Assembly: GCA_035559795.1 (NCBI GenBank)
Contig: DATMAR010000007.1
Span: 186,001-250,000 of the forward strand
Reading direction: 5' to 3'
Origin: Fimbriimonadales bacterium
Lineage (GTDB): Bacteria > Armatimonadota > Fimbriimonadia > Fimbriimonadales > ATM1
Length of the DNA stretch: 64,000 nucleotides
In this document: piece by piece, positions 19,651 through 29,611 of the stretch
Position numbering within the stretch: position 1 is the stretch's first letter
Layout: each line of letters begins with the position of its first letter
Made by a program: the position numbers and the translations under genes
Notes under the pieces: model-generated
Told to the model about the DNA's origin: nothing
Seen by the model: only the letters and a program-made list of their open reading frames with translations
The model's database searches: none

Positions 19651-19776
19651 TTTCGTTCACCTCTGAAAGCCTGTTTCTTAGAGCCTGCCTGCCCTCTCAG
19701 TCATACCTCCGAATTGCACCCTCAGTTGAGGTTTTCCCAAGCATAACGGGCTGCTCACAAAAGGCTTTCCTTCCTC

Positions 19777-19805
19777 ATATTACACAGAAATAGACGAATT
19801 TCCAA
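19777..19805 (-). promoter_or_regulatory. Promoter of the tandem prepilin genes
   Basis: On the minus strand TTGGAA (19805-19800), a 17-nt spacer and TAATAT (19782-19777). The predicted start gives a leader of about 120 nt before ATG 19650, containing a CCTCA-AC-TGAGG hairpin (about 19720-19731). Confidence 0.55.
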
Positions 19806-19894
19806 CATCTTTTGTAGATTTTTTTGAAAAAGTTCACAATCTGCCGTCAGGGCTCAGAAAGAAAAGGATGCGGGAGTATGAGAAGCCGTTCAAA

Positions 19895-19900
19895 TAGGTT
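19895..19900 (+). promoter_or_regulatory. -10 element of leaderless promoter (hisS)
   Basis: TAGGTT lies 8 nt before ATG 19909, with no ribosome site between. Confidence 0.4.
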
Positions 19901-19908
19901 CTGCCAAA

Positions 19909-21177
19909 ATGGCTTTTATGCGTTTTCAAGCGCCGAGAGGCACCAGAGACGTCCTCCCTCAAGAAGCTCATCGATGGGTACATCTCGAGAAAACTTTTCG
20001 AGACATCTGTCATTTATATGGATATTCGGAGATACGAACGCCGACTTTCGAAGATACGGAACTCTTCGTTCGTGGTGTGGGAGAAGGAACGGACATCGTT
20101 TCGAAAGAGATGTACACGTTCAAAGACAGAGCTGGAAGGAGTCTCACATTAAAACCCGAAGGCACTGCTCCTGTAATTCGCGCCTATCTCGAACATTCTC
20201 TCGGGACTCCTAATCAAATCACGCGTTTGTTTTATATCACTCCCATCTTCCGTTACGAAAGACCTCAAAAAGGTCGTTTGAGGGAATCTCATCAAACAGG
20301 AGTGGAACTCATCGGTAGCGGAACCCCCGATGCGGATGCGGAAGTCATCGAACTCACCGTACGCTTTTACCAAACCTTAGGTATTCGAAATATCTCTATC
20401 AAATTGAACTCCTTAGGAGAAGAAGAATGTCGAAAATCGTATCGGGAGGCGTTATTGGAATACGCACGCCCTCATTTGCGTGATTTTCCCGAAGAATTCC
20501 GCGCTCGCTGCGAAAAAAATCCTCTAAGGCTTTTGGATTCCAAAGACCCGGAGGTACAAAAAATCGTTGCTGATGCCCCCCCTATAACTCGTTATTACGA
20601 GAAAGAAACCATCGAGCATTTCGAATCACTCCAAAAACTCCTGAATTCCTTAGGCATCACCTACGAAATAGACCCCAAACTCGTCCGAGGATTGGATTAT
20701 TATACGAAAACTGTTTTCGAAGTGCAATCCGAATTCTTAGGGGCACAGAACGCATTGTGCGGGGGGGGACGGTACGATAATTTAATTGAAGAATATGGAG
20801 GGCAACCGACCCCAGCAGTAGGTGTAGCAATGGGTATCGAACGAGCGCTCATGGTCATGGAAACTCTCGAAATCGAAAAAAAGGTGGAACGACTTCTTGA
20901 TGTCTTTGCGGTGTGTTTAACAGAGAACCGTATCGAATTTGCAAAATTCGTGAAATTCTTGAGGGATTCCGGGATTTCCGTTGTTACAGACCTCGAATTT
21001 CGCTCGGCGAAGAGCCAATTTCGTCAAGCCGACAAATCCGGGGCGAACTACGCAGTCATCTTGGGAGATGAGGAGCTCGAAAAGGGGGTCGTGAAAGTGA
21101 AAGACATGCGTAGCGGTGAAGAAGTTACTTTGCCATCGGGAGAAGTATTGAGAGTGCTCCGGCATCACCCGGCTTGA
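19909..21177 (+). CDS. hisS: Histidyl-tRNA synthetase
   Basis: A 422-residue class II aminoacyl-tRNA synthetase charging tRNA-His. Motif 2 region (PIFRYERPQKGRLRESHQTGVE), the histidine A motif RGLDYYTKTVFE and motif 3 (VGVAMGIERALM) are intact; the C-terminal anticodon-binding domain covers about residues 330-422. Length is typical. The 3' end overlaps the convergent membrane-protein gene by 53 nt. Contains one G8 run (20761) for Gly-Gly-Gly in the catalytic motif and one C7 (20576) for Pro-Pro. Confidence 0.97.
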   Translation: MAFMRFQAPRGTRDVLPQEAHRWVHLEKTFRDICHLYGYSEIRTPTFEDTELFVRGVGEGTDIVSKEMYTFKDRAGRSLTLKPEGTAPVIRAYLEHSLGTPNQITRLFYITPIFRYERPQKGRLRESHQTGVELIGSGTPDADAEVIELTVRFYQTLGIRNISIKLNSLGEEECRKSYREALLEYARPHLRDFPEEFRARCEKNPLRLLDSKDPEVQKIVADAPPITRYYEKETIEHFESLQKLLNSLGITYEIDPKLVRGLDYYTKTVFEVQSEFLGAQNALCGGGRYDNLIEEYGGQPTPAVGVAMGIERALMVMETLEIEKKVERLLDVFAVCLTENRIEFAKFVKFLRDSGISVVTDLEFRSAKSQFRQADKSGANYAVILGDEELEKGVVKVKDMRSGEEVTLPSGEVLRVLRHHPA

Positions 21178-21634
21178 CTTTTCCTTGCGTACGTTGTTCC
21201 CCTTTTTTGACGATAGGCTGTTCCGTAATCATCACGGCTTGTAGATTTTTCCGTATCTCGTAGTGCATCGTGCCTTCTTGAATCGTTTGCCATTTTTCTG
21301 TAGTCATGATTACCGTGTTGTCGGGAGCATCTGGCTTCGGGGGGGTGTATTTTAGGAGATTATTGCTTTTTTCGTAAACGCTCTCGACCATGTAGGGTTT
21401 TAATTCTTCGAATTTTTCTGGAAATTTCCCTTTCGCATCTTTATATTGCTGCAGTGCGGAAACTACATGAGGCAAGATATCCTCCATCTGTTGCGATAGC
21501 TGCATCGTGCGTTGGAATTGTTTCCCCTCTTCACTACTGAAAAAGCGCCATAAAGTTACACCGCCCGCAACCAGACCGATAAAAATCAAACCGAGAATAG
21601 CGATAGCACTCCAGAAAACGATTTTTCCTACCAT
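21125..21634 (-). CDS. Single-pass membrane protein, hypothetical
   Basis: A 169-residue protein with one N-terminal membrane segment (about residues 4-30, KIVFWSAIAILGLIFIGL) and a hydrophilic domain with the segment KDAKGKFPEKFEELKPYM, reminiscent of the mature part of pilin-like or DUF4190-style proteins that carry a G-x-FP motif. ATG 21634 is chosen (GGAGCG upstream); a longer frame to 21688 exists. It converges on hisS, overlapping its last 53 nt. Family not recognised; topology predicts a periplasmic C-terminus. Confidence 0.7.
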   Translation of the reverse strand: MVGKIVFWSAIAILGLIFIGLVAGGVTLWRFFSSEEGKQFQRTMQLSQQMEDILPHVVSALQQYKDAKGKFPEKFEELKPYMVESVYEKSNNLLKYTPPKPDAPDNTVIMTTEKWQTIQEGTMHYEIRKNLQAVMITEQPIVKKGEQRTQGKVKPGDAGALSILLPMAK

Positions 21635-21741
21635 GATTCGCTCCGTTCCCTTATGGAAAGAACATAGCGACATTACCCGAAAGGACATACATAGAAGCGA
21701 AAACTGAGAAGGTTCGTATATTAGAATAGGAGGAAAAGACC

Positions 21742-23256
21742 ATGTGGAATGCTTTTTTGCTCGCCTTTTGTGTCGCCCCTATCGAGGAGATAATCACTCC
21801 AAAGACTTCTTCTGCCTCTCTTTTCAAAAACGGTTATTCGGTCATCGTGAGAGAAGTTCCCCTTAGTGGAAAATCCGAATTCTTGCTCAAAGGAATCGGC
21901 TCGTCGGTCGTCGGAACTGTATGGATTTCTACCACGAAGGGGGTCACGCTCCATAGCGCAGAAAGCGTTTTGCAAACGACGAAAAAAGAAGAAAACATCG
22001 GCTTCTTACAAGAAATGCTTCTCGCGAACATCGGAAAAAGCATTACAGTTTCTACGCAAGATAAACAGAAATTCAGTGGTGTTTTGAAAAGTGCTACCGG
22101 GGAAGTGATTGTCTTATCAGACGATACCTCGACTCATGTCATCCCAAAAGCACAAATTCTTTATATTCTCGGTGCCGGAGATTTCGTTTGGAAAGCCGAA
22201 CGCACAACTACAGAAAGACTTCTAAGAATCCGCGCTTCGGGACCTTCCGACGGGAAGATTCATATCATCACCCTCGAAAAAGGAATCACATGGTTCCCGA
22301 ATTACACTCTCGCTTTAATAAGTGATAAAAAACTGAACATTCTCTGCAAAGCGACGATTCTCAACGATATGGAAGATTTGGAAGGTATCGAATTGCGTCT
22401 CGTTACCGGATTTCCGAACATTCCTTATCTCGGTGTTCCCGACCCGTTTACGAGTGGAATGACGATCGATCAATTCTTGCAAGCACTGAACATCACACAA
22501 GGACGAGTGATGGCGGATGCCACTCGTCAGGTCCTGGCGCAGGGTGGTGGATTCGCTGAAAGAAATATCTATACGATAGAGTCACCGGAACCGCAGACGT
22601 TTCAAGCAGAAGACCTTTTTCTTTATCGCATTCCCAAAGTCACTCTCAAACGCAACGAAAGGGGACATTACGTTCTTTTAGAGAAAGAACTTCCTTACGA
22701 GCATCTCTATGTTTGGGATATCCCGGATAGCATCGGGAGACAATTGGAGTACACGGATATTTCGAATCTTCCCAAAGATGTATGGCACTGCATCGAATTT
22801 CAAAATTCCACATCGCTTCCCTGGACGACAGGTTTAGCAACGATGATGAAAGACGAAATGATTTTAGGACAAGACACAATGAAATACACGAGCATCGGCG
22901 CAAAATCACTGTTGAGAATCACCAAGGCTCTCGATGTGCGTGCGGATTATTCAGAGGAGGAAATCGAAAGAACGCGACAGGCTTTGAAATTGCCCAATTC
23001 TCAAGTTTTCGATTTGGTAATCCTCAAAGGAACATTGGAAGTCGTCAATCACAAGAAAGAAAACATCCGGATGAGAATCACCAAAGAAATTACAGGCGAA
23101 GTGATATCTACGGATGGGAATCCAAAAATCACCAAAATCACCAAAGGATTGAGCTCCGTCAATTCACGAGCCAAACTCGAATGGGACTTGAACTTGCCCG
23201 AGGGTGAAAAGAAGATGTTGACGTTCAGTTATAAAGTTTATATTCCCCAAAGATAA
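21742..23256 (+). CDS. Secreted DUF4139-type protein
   Basis: A 504-residue exported protein with an N-terminal signal-like hydrophobic stretch. The middle segment GITWFPNYTLALISDKKLNILCKATILNDMEDLEGIELRLVTG is the hallmark of the DUF4139 / mucoidy-inhibitor-A-like superfamily, and the C-terminus (NLPEGEKKMLTFSYKVYIP) is its usual end. Preceded by an AGGAGG ribosome site. Members are predicted beta-rich envelope proteins of unknown function. Stands alone between hisS and the CDF exporter. Confidence 0.8.
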   Translation: MWNAFLLAFCVAPIEEIITPKTSSASLFKNGYSVIVREVPLSGKSEFLLKGIGSSVVGTVWISTTKGVTLHSAESVLQTTKKEENIGFLQEMLLANIGKSITVSTQDKQKFSGVLKSATGEVIVLSDDTSTHVIPKAQILYILGAGDFVWKAERTTTERLLRIRASGPSDGKIHIITLEKGITWFPNYTLALISDKKLNILCKATILNDMEDLEGIELRLVTGFPNIPYLGVPDPFTSGMTIDQFLQALNITQGRVMADATRQVLAQGGGFAERNIYTIESPEPQTFQAEDLFLYRIPKVTLKRNERGHYVLLEKELPYEHLYVWDIPDSIGRQLEYTDISNLPKDVWHCIEFQNSTSLPWTTGLATMMKDEMILGQDTMKYTSIGAKSLLRITKALDVRADYSEEEIERTRQALKLPNSQVFDLVILKGTLEVVNHKKENIRMRITKEITGEVISTDGNPKITKITKGLSSVNSRAKLEWDLNLPEGEKKMLTFSYKVYIPQR

Positions 23257-23292
23257 TCAATAGACCACGAAAGTAGTATCCTTTTATCAACT

Positions 23293-24210
23293 GTGGCAAG
23301 GCGCATTCAAGACAATCGTAAGGTAATTGCGGCTGTCGTGTCCGTTATTTCCAATGTAACGATTACTATCGCAAAGATACTCGCTGCTATACTTTCTGGA
23401 AGCGTATCTGTGCTGAGTGAAGCGCTGCACAGTTTCGGAGACGTCATCGCTAGTTTGATCGCCTTCTTCACCGTTCGTGTCAGTGATAAACCGGCGGATA
23501 GAGAACATCCTTATGGACACGGAAAGTTCGAGACATTTGCAGGTCTCATCGAAGCGCTCCTTTTGATGATTGCAGGGCTCTACGTGGGTTACGAAGCGGT
23601 TTTACGACTCATTCACCCTCGACCAATCGAAGTGGATATAGCGTTTATCATCATCATGGTTTCCGCTGTGTTGAATGTATTTATAAGTACATACATAGGA
23701 AAAGTCGCCGAAGCAACAGACAGTGATGCTCTGCGCGCCGATGCAATGCATTTAAAAGCGGATGTCGTGACGAGCGCGGGAGTTTTATTAGCCCTTTTCC
23801 TCGTTCGATGGACGAATAATCTCATTTTCGACCCGATTATTGCGTTGCTGCTCACTCTTTGGATTTTGTTTTCTGCTAGTAGGATCGCTTTCGGGAGTTT
23901 TCAACTTCTTATGGACGTGAAATTATCGGACCAAGAAATCGCAATAATCGAGAATATTTTGAGGACGCATCCGGGAATTTACGATTTCCATCAATTGCGC
24001 ACGAGAAAATCCGGCTCTTATCGCCATGTGGATGCACACATATTGGTAGACGATAATTTGAGCCTCATTCAAGCGCATGAGTTGACGGAAGAAGTAGAGG
24101 ACCGTATCCGACAAACGCTTCCGAACGTATTGATCAGCCTACACGTTGAACCTTATCACCGAGAACGCCAGCATCGAGCGGAGTTTCATAAAGACGCAAA
24201 CGAGAAATGA
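23293..24210 (+). CDS. Cation diffusion facilitator family transporter
   Basis: A 305-residue metal/proton antiporter of the inner membrane exporting Zn2+, Fe2+, Mn2+ or related ions. Two HxxxD metal-site motifs are visible, in HSFGDVIAS (TM2) and HLKADVVTS (TM5), with the HPYGHGKFE loop between; a C-terminal cytoplasmic ferredoxin-like domain (about 215-290) follows. Six membrane segments. Start is GTG at 23293 with no ribosome site. The HxxxD/HxxxD pair is the common Zn/Fe/Mn-type arrangement; metal specificity cannot be fixed. Confidence 0.93.
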   Translation: MARRIQDNRKVIAAVVSVISNVTITIAKILAAILSGSVSVLSEALHSFGDVIASLIAFFTVRVSDKPADREHPYGHGKFETFAGLIEALLLMIAGLYVGYEAVLRLIHPRPIEVDIAFIIIMVSAVLNVFISTYIGKVAEATDSDALRADAMHLKADVVTSAGVLLALFLVRWTNNLIFDPIIALLLTLWILFSASRIAFGSFQLLMDVKLSDQEIAIIENILRTHPGIYDFHQLRTRKSGSYRHVDAHILVDDNLSLIQAHELTEEVEDRIRQTLPNVLISLHVEPYHRERQHRAEFHKDANEK

Positions 24211-24248
24211 CCGCAACCTGCATCGAGGTATTACGATAAACTAACCTT

Positions 24249-27206
24249 ATGGCGAGACTCGGAAAAGTTAGGCTCGTCTTCGGACTTCCGGGTTACTCTT
24301 CCCTTAAGGCGTTTGTGGAGGAGTTTCTGAATTCGCCGGGTTCGATTTTTACTTCGACGAATGACGCAGTTCTCGCTCAGGCTCGGGATTTAGCGCTTGC
24401 TCATCCAATCGGTATTCGTCGTCTCGAAGAAGGTTCTATCGAAGTTCTTCCATTAAGCGAGCTAACTCGTATGTTTGCGAATTTAACTGATTTGCCAACG
24501 TACCCTCTCGCAAGTGCCGACCATCAAAAAGTGTTTGCAGCATTGGCTTCTCAAGAACTTCCGCCAGAAAGTTCTTTATATTCAGCAGCCGATTTGCCAG
24601 GATTTCATGAAGCGCTTTCGAAAACGATGCGTGAAATTCGACGCCATCGAATCCCTATCGAGGTATTGGAAAACATGGGGGGGAGAGCACGTGACATCGC
24701 TTATCTTATACGAGTCTTCGAGGAAGTTCTGACGCGTAATAGAATGACCACCCTCACTCAGAGAATCGAAAAAATCATCGAAAAACCTCCCTGCCGTCCG
24801 AGGGAGCTAAAAAAGATTTTCTGGACAGGAGAGAGCACATGGGTGCCTTTGCATATCGAATGGTTGCGATGGATGCAAAAAGCAGGCATCGACATCGCGA
24901 TGCTTTTAGAACGTCATCCGACGGAACCGAATTTTTATTGCGCACACGTACCACTCGAATCGAGTTTCATCTCCGCGCAGTCGGAAGTTCTTCAACAAGA
25001 TTTCACACAAGCAGCATGCTGCTTCGGATTTTTGCACTCTAAAGCGCGCGAAATTCCCATTAAAATCTTCGATTGCGCCGACGATGTTCTCGAATGCGAA
25101 TGGGCGCTTCGTGAATCACTTTCTTTGCCTTTCCGCCTCGATAATACGACGCTCTACTGCACGCAACCCGACAAATATGCACCGCTTCTTTACGCTGCAA
25201 GCACGCGCTTCGGAATTCGACTCGATTTCCATCGCCGAACTCCTCTGCTTTCGAATTCTTTTGCGCGATTTTGTTTGCATGCATTAAAAGCGCTAATTCA
25301 TCCCTCTGTGGATATGATTTCGTCACTTGCAGGAAACTCCTATTCGAGAATCCCCCCCTCTGAACGAGAAGCCATCTCCGTTTCTATACGCTCTTGCGAG
25401 CGCAAAGAAAATCCTTGGGAGGAACTTGCGAATTTAGCGCAAGAAGGCACGATTCCGGCATATTTCGCACGCTTGACTGCATGGAGAGAGAATGCAATTT
25501 TCCAACCGAGAACGCTGTCGGAATGGCTGAGAGCGTTGAACCAACTTATTTCGCAAATGCCATGGCTCGATGAAAGCGTCGGAAATTCCTCACGCACCGC
25601 TGAGCGCGATACTGCCGCACAAGTCGCAATGATGCGTTCCCTCGAATTGAGTTTTTTACAATGCGACATAAATCGTCGTTATACTTTCGAAGATTTCGTC
25701 CATCACGCAGAGAGCGTTTGGAGAAGCGAAGAATATTTCGAGCGACAAAAGGGGGATTTAAAGGTGGTGAACAATGCGTATGAAATAGGAAATGCAGAGC
25801 ATTTGATCGTTGTCGGATTAGTGGAAGGAGCGTTGCCCAGCCGTAGAACGGAAGACCCCTTGTTATTGGACGAAGAACGCAGACGAATCAATGAACTCAA
25901 CCCTGCCTACCGATTGCCGGTCAGTTTCGAAATAGCGCAAGAGGAACGAAGAGAGTTTCATCGCCTTCTTTGTTCTGCAAACTCGTTGCTCGTTTCATGG
26001 TCTCGAGAAAGGGGGGGGCAAGCCGAGGTAGTATCTTCGTTTTTGAACGATTTGAAACTCGTAGCCCCTATCCAAGAAATGCAAATGCCGTATCAACAAC
26101 GTTTTCCTGTTCCCGCTTCGACTACGCATCCGATTGACGTTTTGCCGGGTTTGGCATGGCATGCGGATAGCATCGACGAGCAAACGCATCTCGAATTCAT
26201 AGAAAAATTGGACGACGATACGAAAAAACTTTTATCCCGAATCGAAGTAGCAGTCGAAAATTCGGAGATCGACAAAATAAGCAACGAGGAGGTGCTTCGA
26301 AAACTATCCCGACTCCCTCAGCCTCTGCGATTTTCCCATCTTCGCTATTTAAAACGCTGTCCGTTTCAATACCTCACGATGGCGATTATGGATTTGCGCA
26401 AAAAGCGATATTTCACGATGTGGGAACACATCCGGTCCATTTTGCGAAATACGGATATGTTGACAGTTCGAAGTCAGGGGGAATTAAAGGAGCGACTTCG
26501 AGAAGGGTTGCGGAAGAAACTCGATGAACTTCAAGGCGAAATTTCTCGAGAGGAATTGGATTTGTTCGAAATATCTGCAGAAAGAATTTTAGATTCGTTC
26601 GCAAAAAGAGAATTCTCGACACGAGAATTATGGCAACTCCGCCCCTATCAACAAAACGTCTCCCTTTCCGAAGCAGGTCTTCGAAACACAATCAATCACA
26701 ACGGAAAAAAAGTAGAAATAACCGAACAATTGGATTTGATTTATCGAACGGAAGACAAAGCATGGGTTGCCCTTCGATACGGTTTCGTGGATTTCGATAT
26801 CGGTCTCGAAGGTTCGGGCGACGAGCTGAGTGCAACACTTTTAGAAAGCGGAATCCTCTTTTCTTTAAAGAACAAAGACGATTCCGAAAAATATGTTTCT
26901 ATCGTCGAAGACCCTATCAAAGAGGAGCGTGTTGCGGTGGGGCGTTCTGTCACTCATGGTGCTTGCCAGTGGCCACATAATAAAAAAGCGGGGTTGACAT
27001 TCAAAGATAGTCCTCATCCTTTAATAAACCTCCGTAAAAGCGCGGCGAAGGAATTGATAGAACTTCTAAATCTCGCGATCTCTAGTGAACTTCAACCGAA
27101 ACCCGGTTACCATTGCGAGCATTGTGGATTCGCATCGCTATGCCGCCGCGCAACAAATACGAGAACTCACGAAGTCTATTCGGAAAATAACCAAGAATGG
27201 ATTTGA
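24249..27206 (+). CDS. AddB/RexB-like protein with degenerate P-loop and nuclease motifs
   Basis: A 985-residue homologue of the B subunit of AddAB-type double-strand-break repair nucleases. The N-terminal P-loop position reads FGLPGYSSLKAF, lacking the G-K-T needed for ATP. The region FWTGESTWVPLHIEWLRWM matches the AddB helicase-like core. Four cysteines for an iron-sulfur cluster are present (C704 in KRCPFQYL; C956, C959, C965). The nuclease domain between keeps D829 (EQLDLIYR) but the following strand reads WVALRYGF where the family has D/E-x-K (usually VIDYKTG). The protein may therefore be structural. It overlaps the helicase gene by 10 nt. Confidence 0.8.
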   Translation: MARLGKVRLVFGLPGYSSLKAFVEEFLNSPGSIFTSTNDAVLAQARDLALAHPIGIRRLEEGSIEVLPLSELTRMFANLTDLPTYPLASADHQKVFAALASQELPPESSLYSAADLPGFHEALSKTMREIRRHRIPIEVLENMGGRARDIAYLIRVFEEVLTRNRMTTLTQRIEKIIEKPPCRPRELKKIFWTGESTWVPLHIEWLRWMQKAGIDIAMLLERHPTEPNFYCAHVPLESSFISAQSEVLQQDFTQAACCFGFLHSKAREIPIKIFDCADDVLECEWALRESLSLPFRLDNTTLYCTQPDKYAPLLYAASTRFGIRLDFHRRTPLLSNSFARFCLHALKALIHPSVDMISSLAGNSYSRIPPSEREAISVSIRSCERKENPWEELANLAQEGTIPAYFARLTAWRENAIFQPRTLSEWLRALNQLISQMPWLDESVGNSSRTAERDTAAQVAMMRSLELSFLQCDINRRYTFEDFVHHAESVWRSEEYFERQKGDLKVVNNAYEIGNAEHLIVVGLVEGALPSRRTEDPLLLDEERRRINELNPAYRLPVSFEIAQEERREFHRLLCSANSLLVSWSRERGGQAEVVSSFLNDLKLVAPIQEMQMPYQQRFPVPASTTHPIDVLPGLAWHADSIDEQTHLEFIEKLDDDTKKLLSRIEVAVENSEIDKISNEEVLRKLSRLPQPLRFSHLRYLKRCPFQYLTMAIMDLRKKRYFTMWEHIRSILRNTDMLTVRSQGELKERLREGLRKKLDELQGEISREELDLFEISAERILDSFAKREFSTRELWQLRPYQQNVSLSEAGLRNTINHNGKKVEITEQLDLIYRTEDKAWVALRYGFVDFDIGLEGSGDELSATLLESGILFSLKNKDDSEKYVSIVEDPIKEERVAVGRSVTHGACQWPHNKKAGLTFKDSPHPLINLRKSAAKELIELLNLAISSELQPKPGYHCEHCGFASLCRRATNTRTHEVYSENNQEWI

Positions 27207-29587
27207 TACAAGAACAAATCATCGCGATAGGGGAAAGCGGGAAGAAAGTTGCGATTATCGCGTGTGCTGGCGCAGGGAAAACGACCGTTCTCATCGAGCG
27301 CTACATCAAAACTATCGAAGAAGGGACATCATCACCAGAGCGCATTTTGGCAATTACCTACACGCGCAAAGCAGCCGCGGAAATGAAAATGCGCATCGTC
27401 CAAGCATTGCGCCAGAAAGGGCGACATCACGAAGCGCAATTGGCGCAAGTCGGTCCTATTTCGACGGTACATAGTTATTGCGAAAGACTTTTGCGTGAAT
27501 ATCCTTTCGAAGCTGGATTAGACCCTGGCTTTAATGTTTTGACGGAAGGTCGCGCGGAAGACCTACTCATTTCTTGCGCTCAACGCACCTTGCATCGTTA
27601 TCGCAACAAAAGTCCGGAAATCGAATTGGTATTGCAGAAATACTCCGGAAAGAAAAGCAGAAAATACGACGAAAGCAATATGGGGAAATTGGTCGAACAT
27701 ATCGGAGACATAGTGCAAGCAATGCGCACCGCTGGAGTCAAATTGGAATACTTATTAGAAAATCTCCAGCGGCACGAAGATACGACGAGCGTTTGGAAAG
27801 CAATGTGCGCGCATTGGCTCGAGAATCATATACCCGAAGAAATGCATCCGGAACTGCGAAAACAATGGTTGGATGCCCCATGGTGCGAGTTTCAAGAGAC
27901 ATTCCAAACGACACTTCGATTGAATAAACGAAACGTCCCACAATCGTTAACTCAACCAGTAGATATTTCAAAAGAAGAAGAGACAGCCAAACTCTCTTTC
28001 GGATTACTGGAATTGAGTGTCGCCTGCTGGGAGGAATATCTCGATGAATTAAAAAAACAGCGTGCACTCGATTTCTCGGAACTGGAATATCGCGCAAGAA
28101 ACTTATTAGAAAAATCTCCCGAGGTTCTACGAGACAAATACGACCATGTAATGGTAGATGAGGCGCAAGACCTGAACCCTTTACAACATGGTATCCTCGA
28201 ACAAACCCCAGCAAAAACGATTCTTTTCGTGGGTGACCCTCAGCAAGCGATTTACGGTTTTCGAGGAGCAGAGCGAGAACTTTTCAAGCAGTGGGCAAAA
28301 GATGCAAACCTCCGAAAACTGAACACGAATTGGCGTTCTCATCAAAAAATTATTCGAACGGTCACGTCGGTTTTCGCCCCGATATGGGAACCGAATGGCG
28401 AATTCATCGAAATGCTGCCATCACCGAAAACCGAAAGCGTAATTTCGGAATCCGATGACCCGTTCGTTACCGAATCATCGAATGACAACCCCCCCGTAGA
28501 AATCTGGAGAATTCCTCACCAAAAGCCCGATGTGATTACGCAAGGAATTTTGCAACTGCTTTCCGAGGGTATCGAGAAAAAGCAAATTGCGGTATTGGCT
28601 CGGAATCGTGCTGATGTCGAAAAAATCGCTTCGGGGATGAGTCGCGCGAAACTTCCTTTCGCGGTCTTAGATTCCGGGCGTAATTATTTTCTTCGGATGG
28701 AAATCTACGATTTAGCATCTGTCTTGAAAGCCCTGGCAATTCCGACGGATGATGTGGCGATGTTATCCGTTTTGCGTTCCCCTTTAGTCGGTTTGAGTCT
28801 GGATAGCATCGTCTTGCTCGGTTTAGAGGCGAAGGCGACTAAAAAGAGCGTTTGGGAATTGCTTCACGAAACTCCTTTCGACTTCCCAGAAATAGAATGC
28901 GAAATGATTCGAGAATTCTTGGGATGGTTCGATTCTCTATCCGCCGTTGCCGATAGACTGCCTGCTTGGCAAATCCTCGCAGATGTTTTCACCGCGACGA
29001 ATTTGGATGCGAGACTCGCAAGAACTCGGGGGGGGAATTTCCCCATTCTGATTGCCAACGCTCGCCAACTTTTGAAAATTGCGGGCGAACAGCCCGATAT
29101 GGACGCTTTGCAATTCTCTCGATGGATAGAAACAAGACAGCAAATCAAAACTCCATGGAGCGACGCACCTACTTTTTCGGAAGACGCAGACGCTGTTAAA
29201 CTATTGAGCATTCATAAAGCGAAAGGGCTCGAGTGGGATGTCGTGATTGTGTATGCTTTTGCCTCGACTCCCTCTACTAAAGATTCCGATTTAATCATAA
29301 ATAAGAAATTTCCCGTGCCCATTCCTGCTTTCGATGGCTACTTCCCTCTCGCCTATCGCGTGGCATTCGATCTGAGGAACAAAGCGGAATTCGAAGAAGA
29401 AATACGCCTGCTTTATGTAGCGATGACTCGGGCGAGAAAAAGGCTCATTCTCGCCGTTCCCGATCTAACAAAAGCACATAAAACCGTCAATCGCTGGCAA
29501 AAACTTCTGAGCCGCTTAGTGAAATCGAGTGAAATCATCACACGGGATTTTCCGCTCGAAATTGCAACCGAAACAAAAGTAATTTGA
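27197..29587 (+). CDS. UvrD/AddA-like superfamily I DNA helicase
   Basis: A 796-residue ATP-dependent 3'-5' DNA helicase. Walker A is AGAGKTTV (K28); motif Ia/Ib ILAITYTRKAAAEMK; Walker B VDEAQD (D321); motif III GDPQQAIYGFRGA; motif V SIHKAKGLEWDVV; motif VI YVAMTRARKRL. It lacks the C-terminal RecB-like nuclease domain of AddA (which is usually over 1100 residues), ending soon after motif VI. Its tight pairing with the AddB-like gene suggests a two-subunit complex for end processing or recombination repair. Confidence 0.9.
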   Translation: MDLIQEQIIAIGESGKKVAIIACAGAGKTTVLIERYIKTIEEGTSSPERILAITYTRKAAAEMKMRIVQALRQKGRHHEAQLAQVGPISTVHSYCERLLREYPFEAGLDPGFNVLTEGRAEDLLISCAQRTLHRYRNKSPEIELVLQKYSGKKSRKYDESNMGKLVEHIGDIVQAMRTAGVKLEYLLENLQRHEDTTSVWKAMCAHWLENHIPEEMHPELRKQWLDAPWCEFQETFQTTLRLNKRNVPQSLTQPVDISKEEETAKLSFGLLELSVACWEEYLDELKKQRALDFSELEYRARNLLEKSPEVLRDKYDHVMVDEAQDLNPLQHGILEQTPAKTILFVGDPQQAIYGFRGAERELFKQWAKDANLRKLNTNWRSHQKIIRTVTSVFAPIWEPNGEFIEMLPSPKTESVISESDDPFVTESSNDNPPVEIWRIPHQKPDVITQGILQLLSEGIEKKQIAVLARNRADVEKIASGMSRAKLPFAVLDSGRNYFLRMEIYDLASVLKALAIPTDDVAMLSVLRSPLVGLSLDSIVLLGLEAKATKKSVWELLHETPFDFPEIECEMIREFLGWFDSLSAVADRLPAWQILADVFTATNLDARLARTRGGNFPILIANARQLLKIAGEQPDMDALQFSRWIETRQQIKTPWSDAPTFSEDADAVKLLSIHKAKGLEWDVVIVYAFASTPSTKDSDLIINKKFPVPIPAFDGYFPLAYRVAFDLRNKAEFEEEIRLLYVAMTRARKRLILAVPDLTKAHKTVNRWQKLLSRLVKSSEIITRDFPLEIATETKVI

Positions 29588-29611
29588 CTTCCGGTATAGT
29601 TCAAATATACA

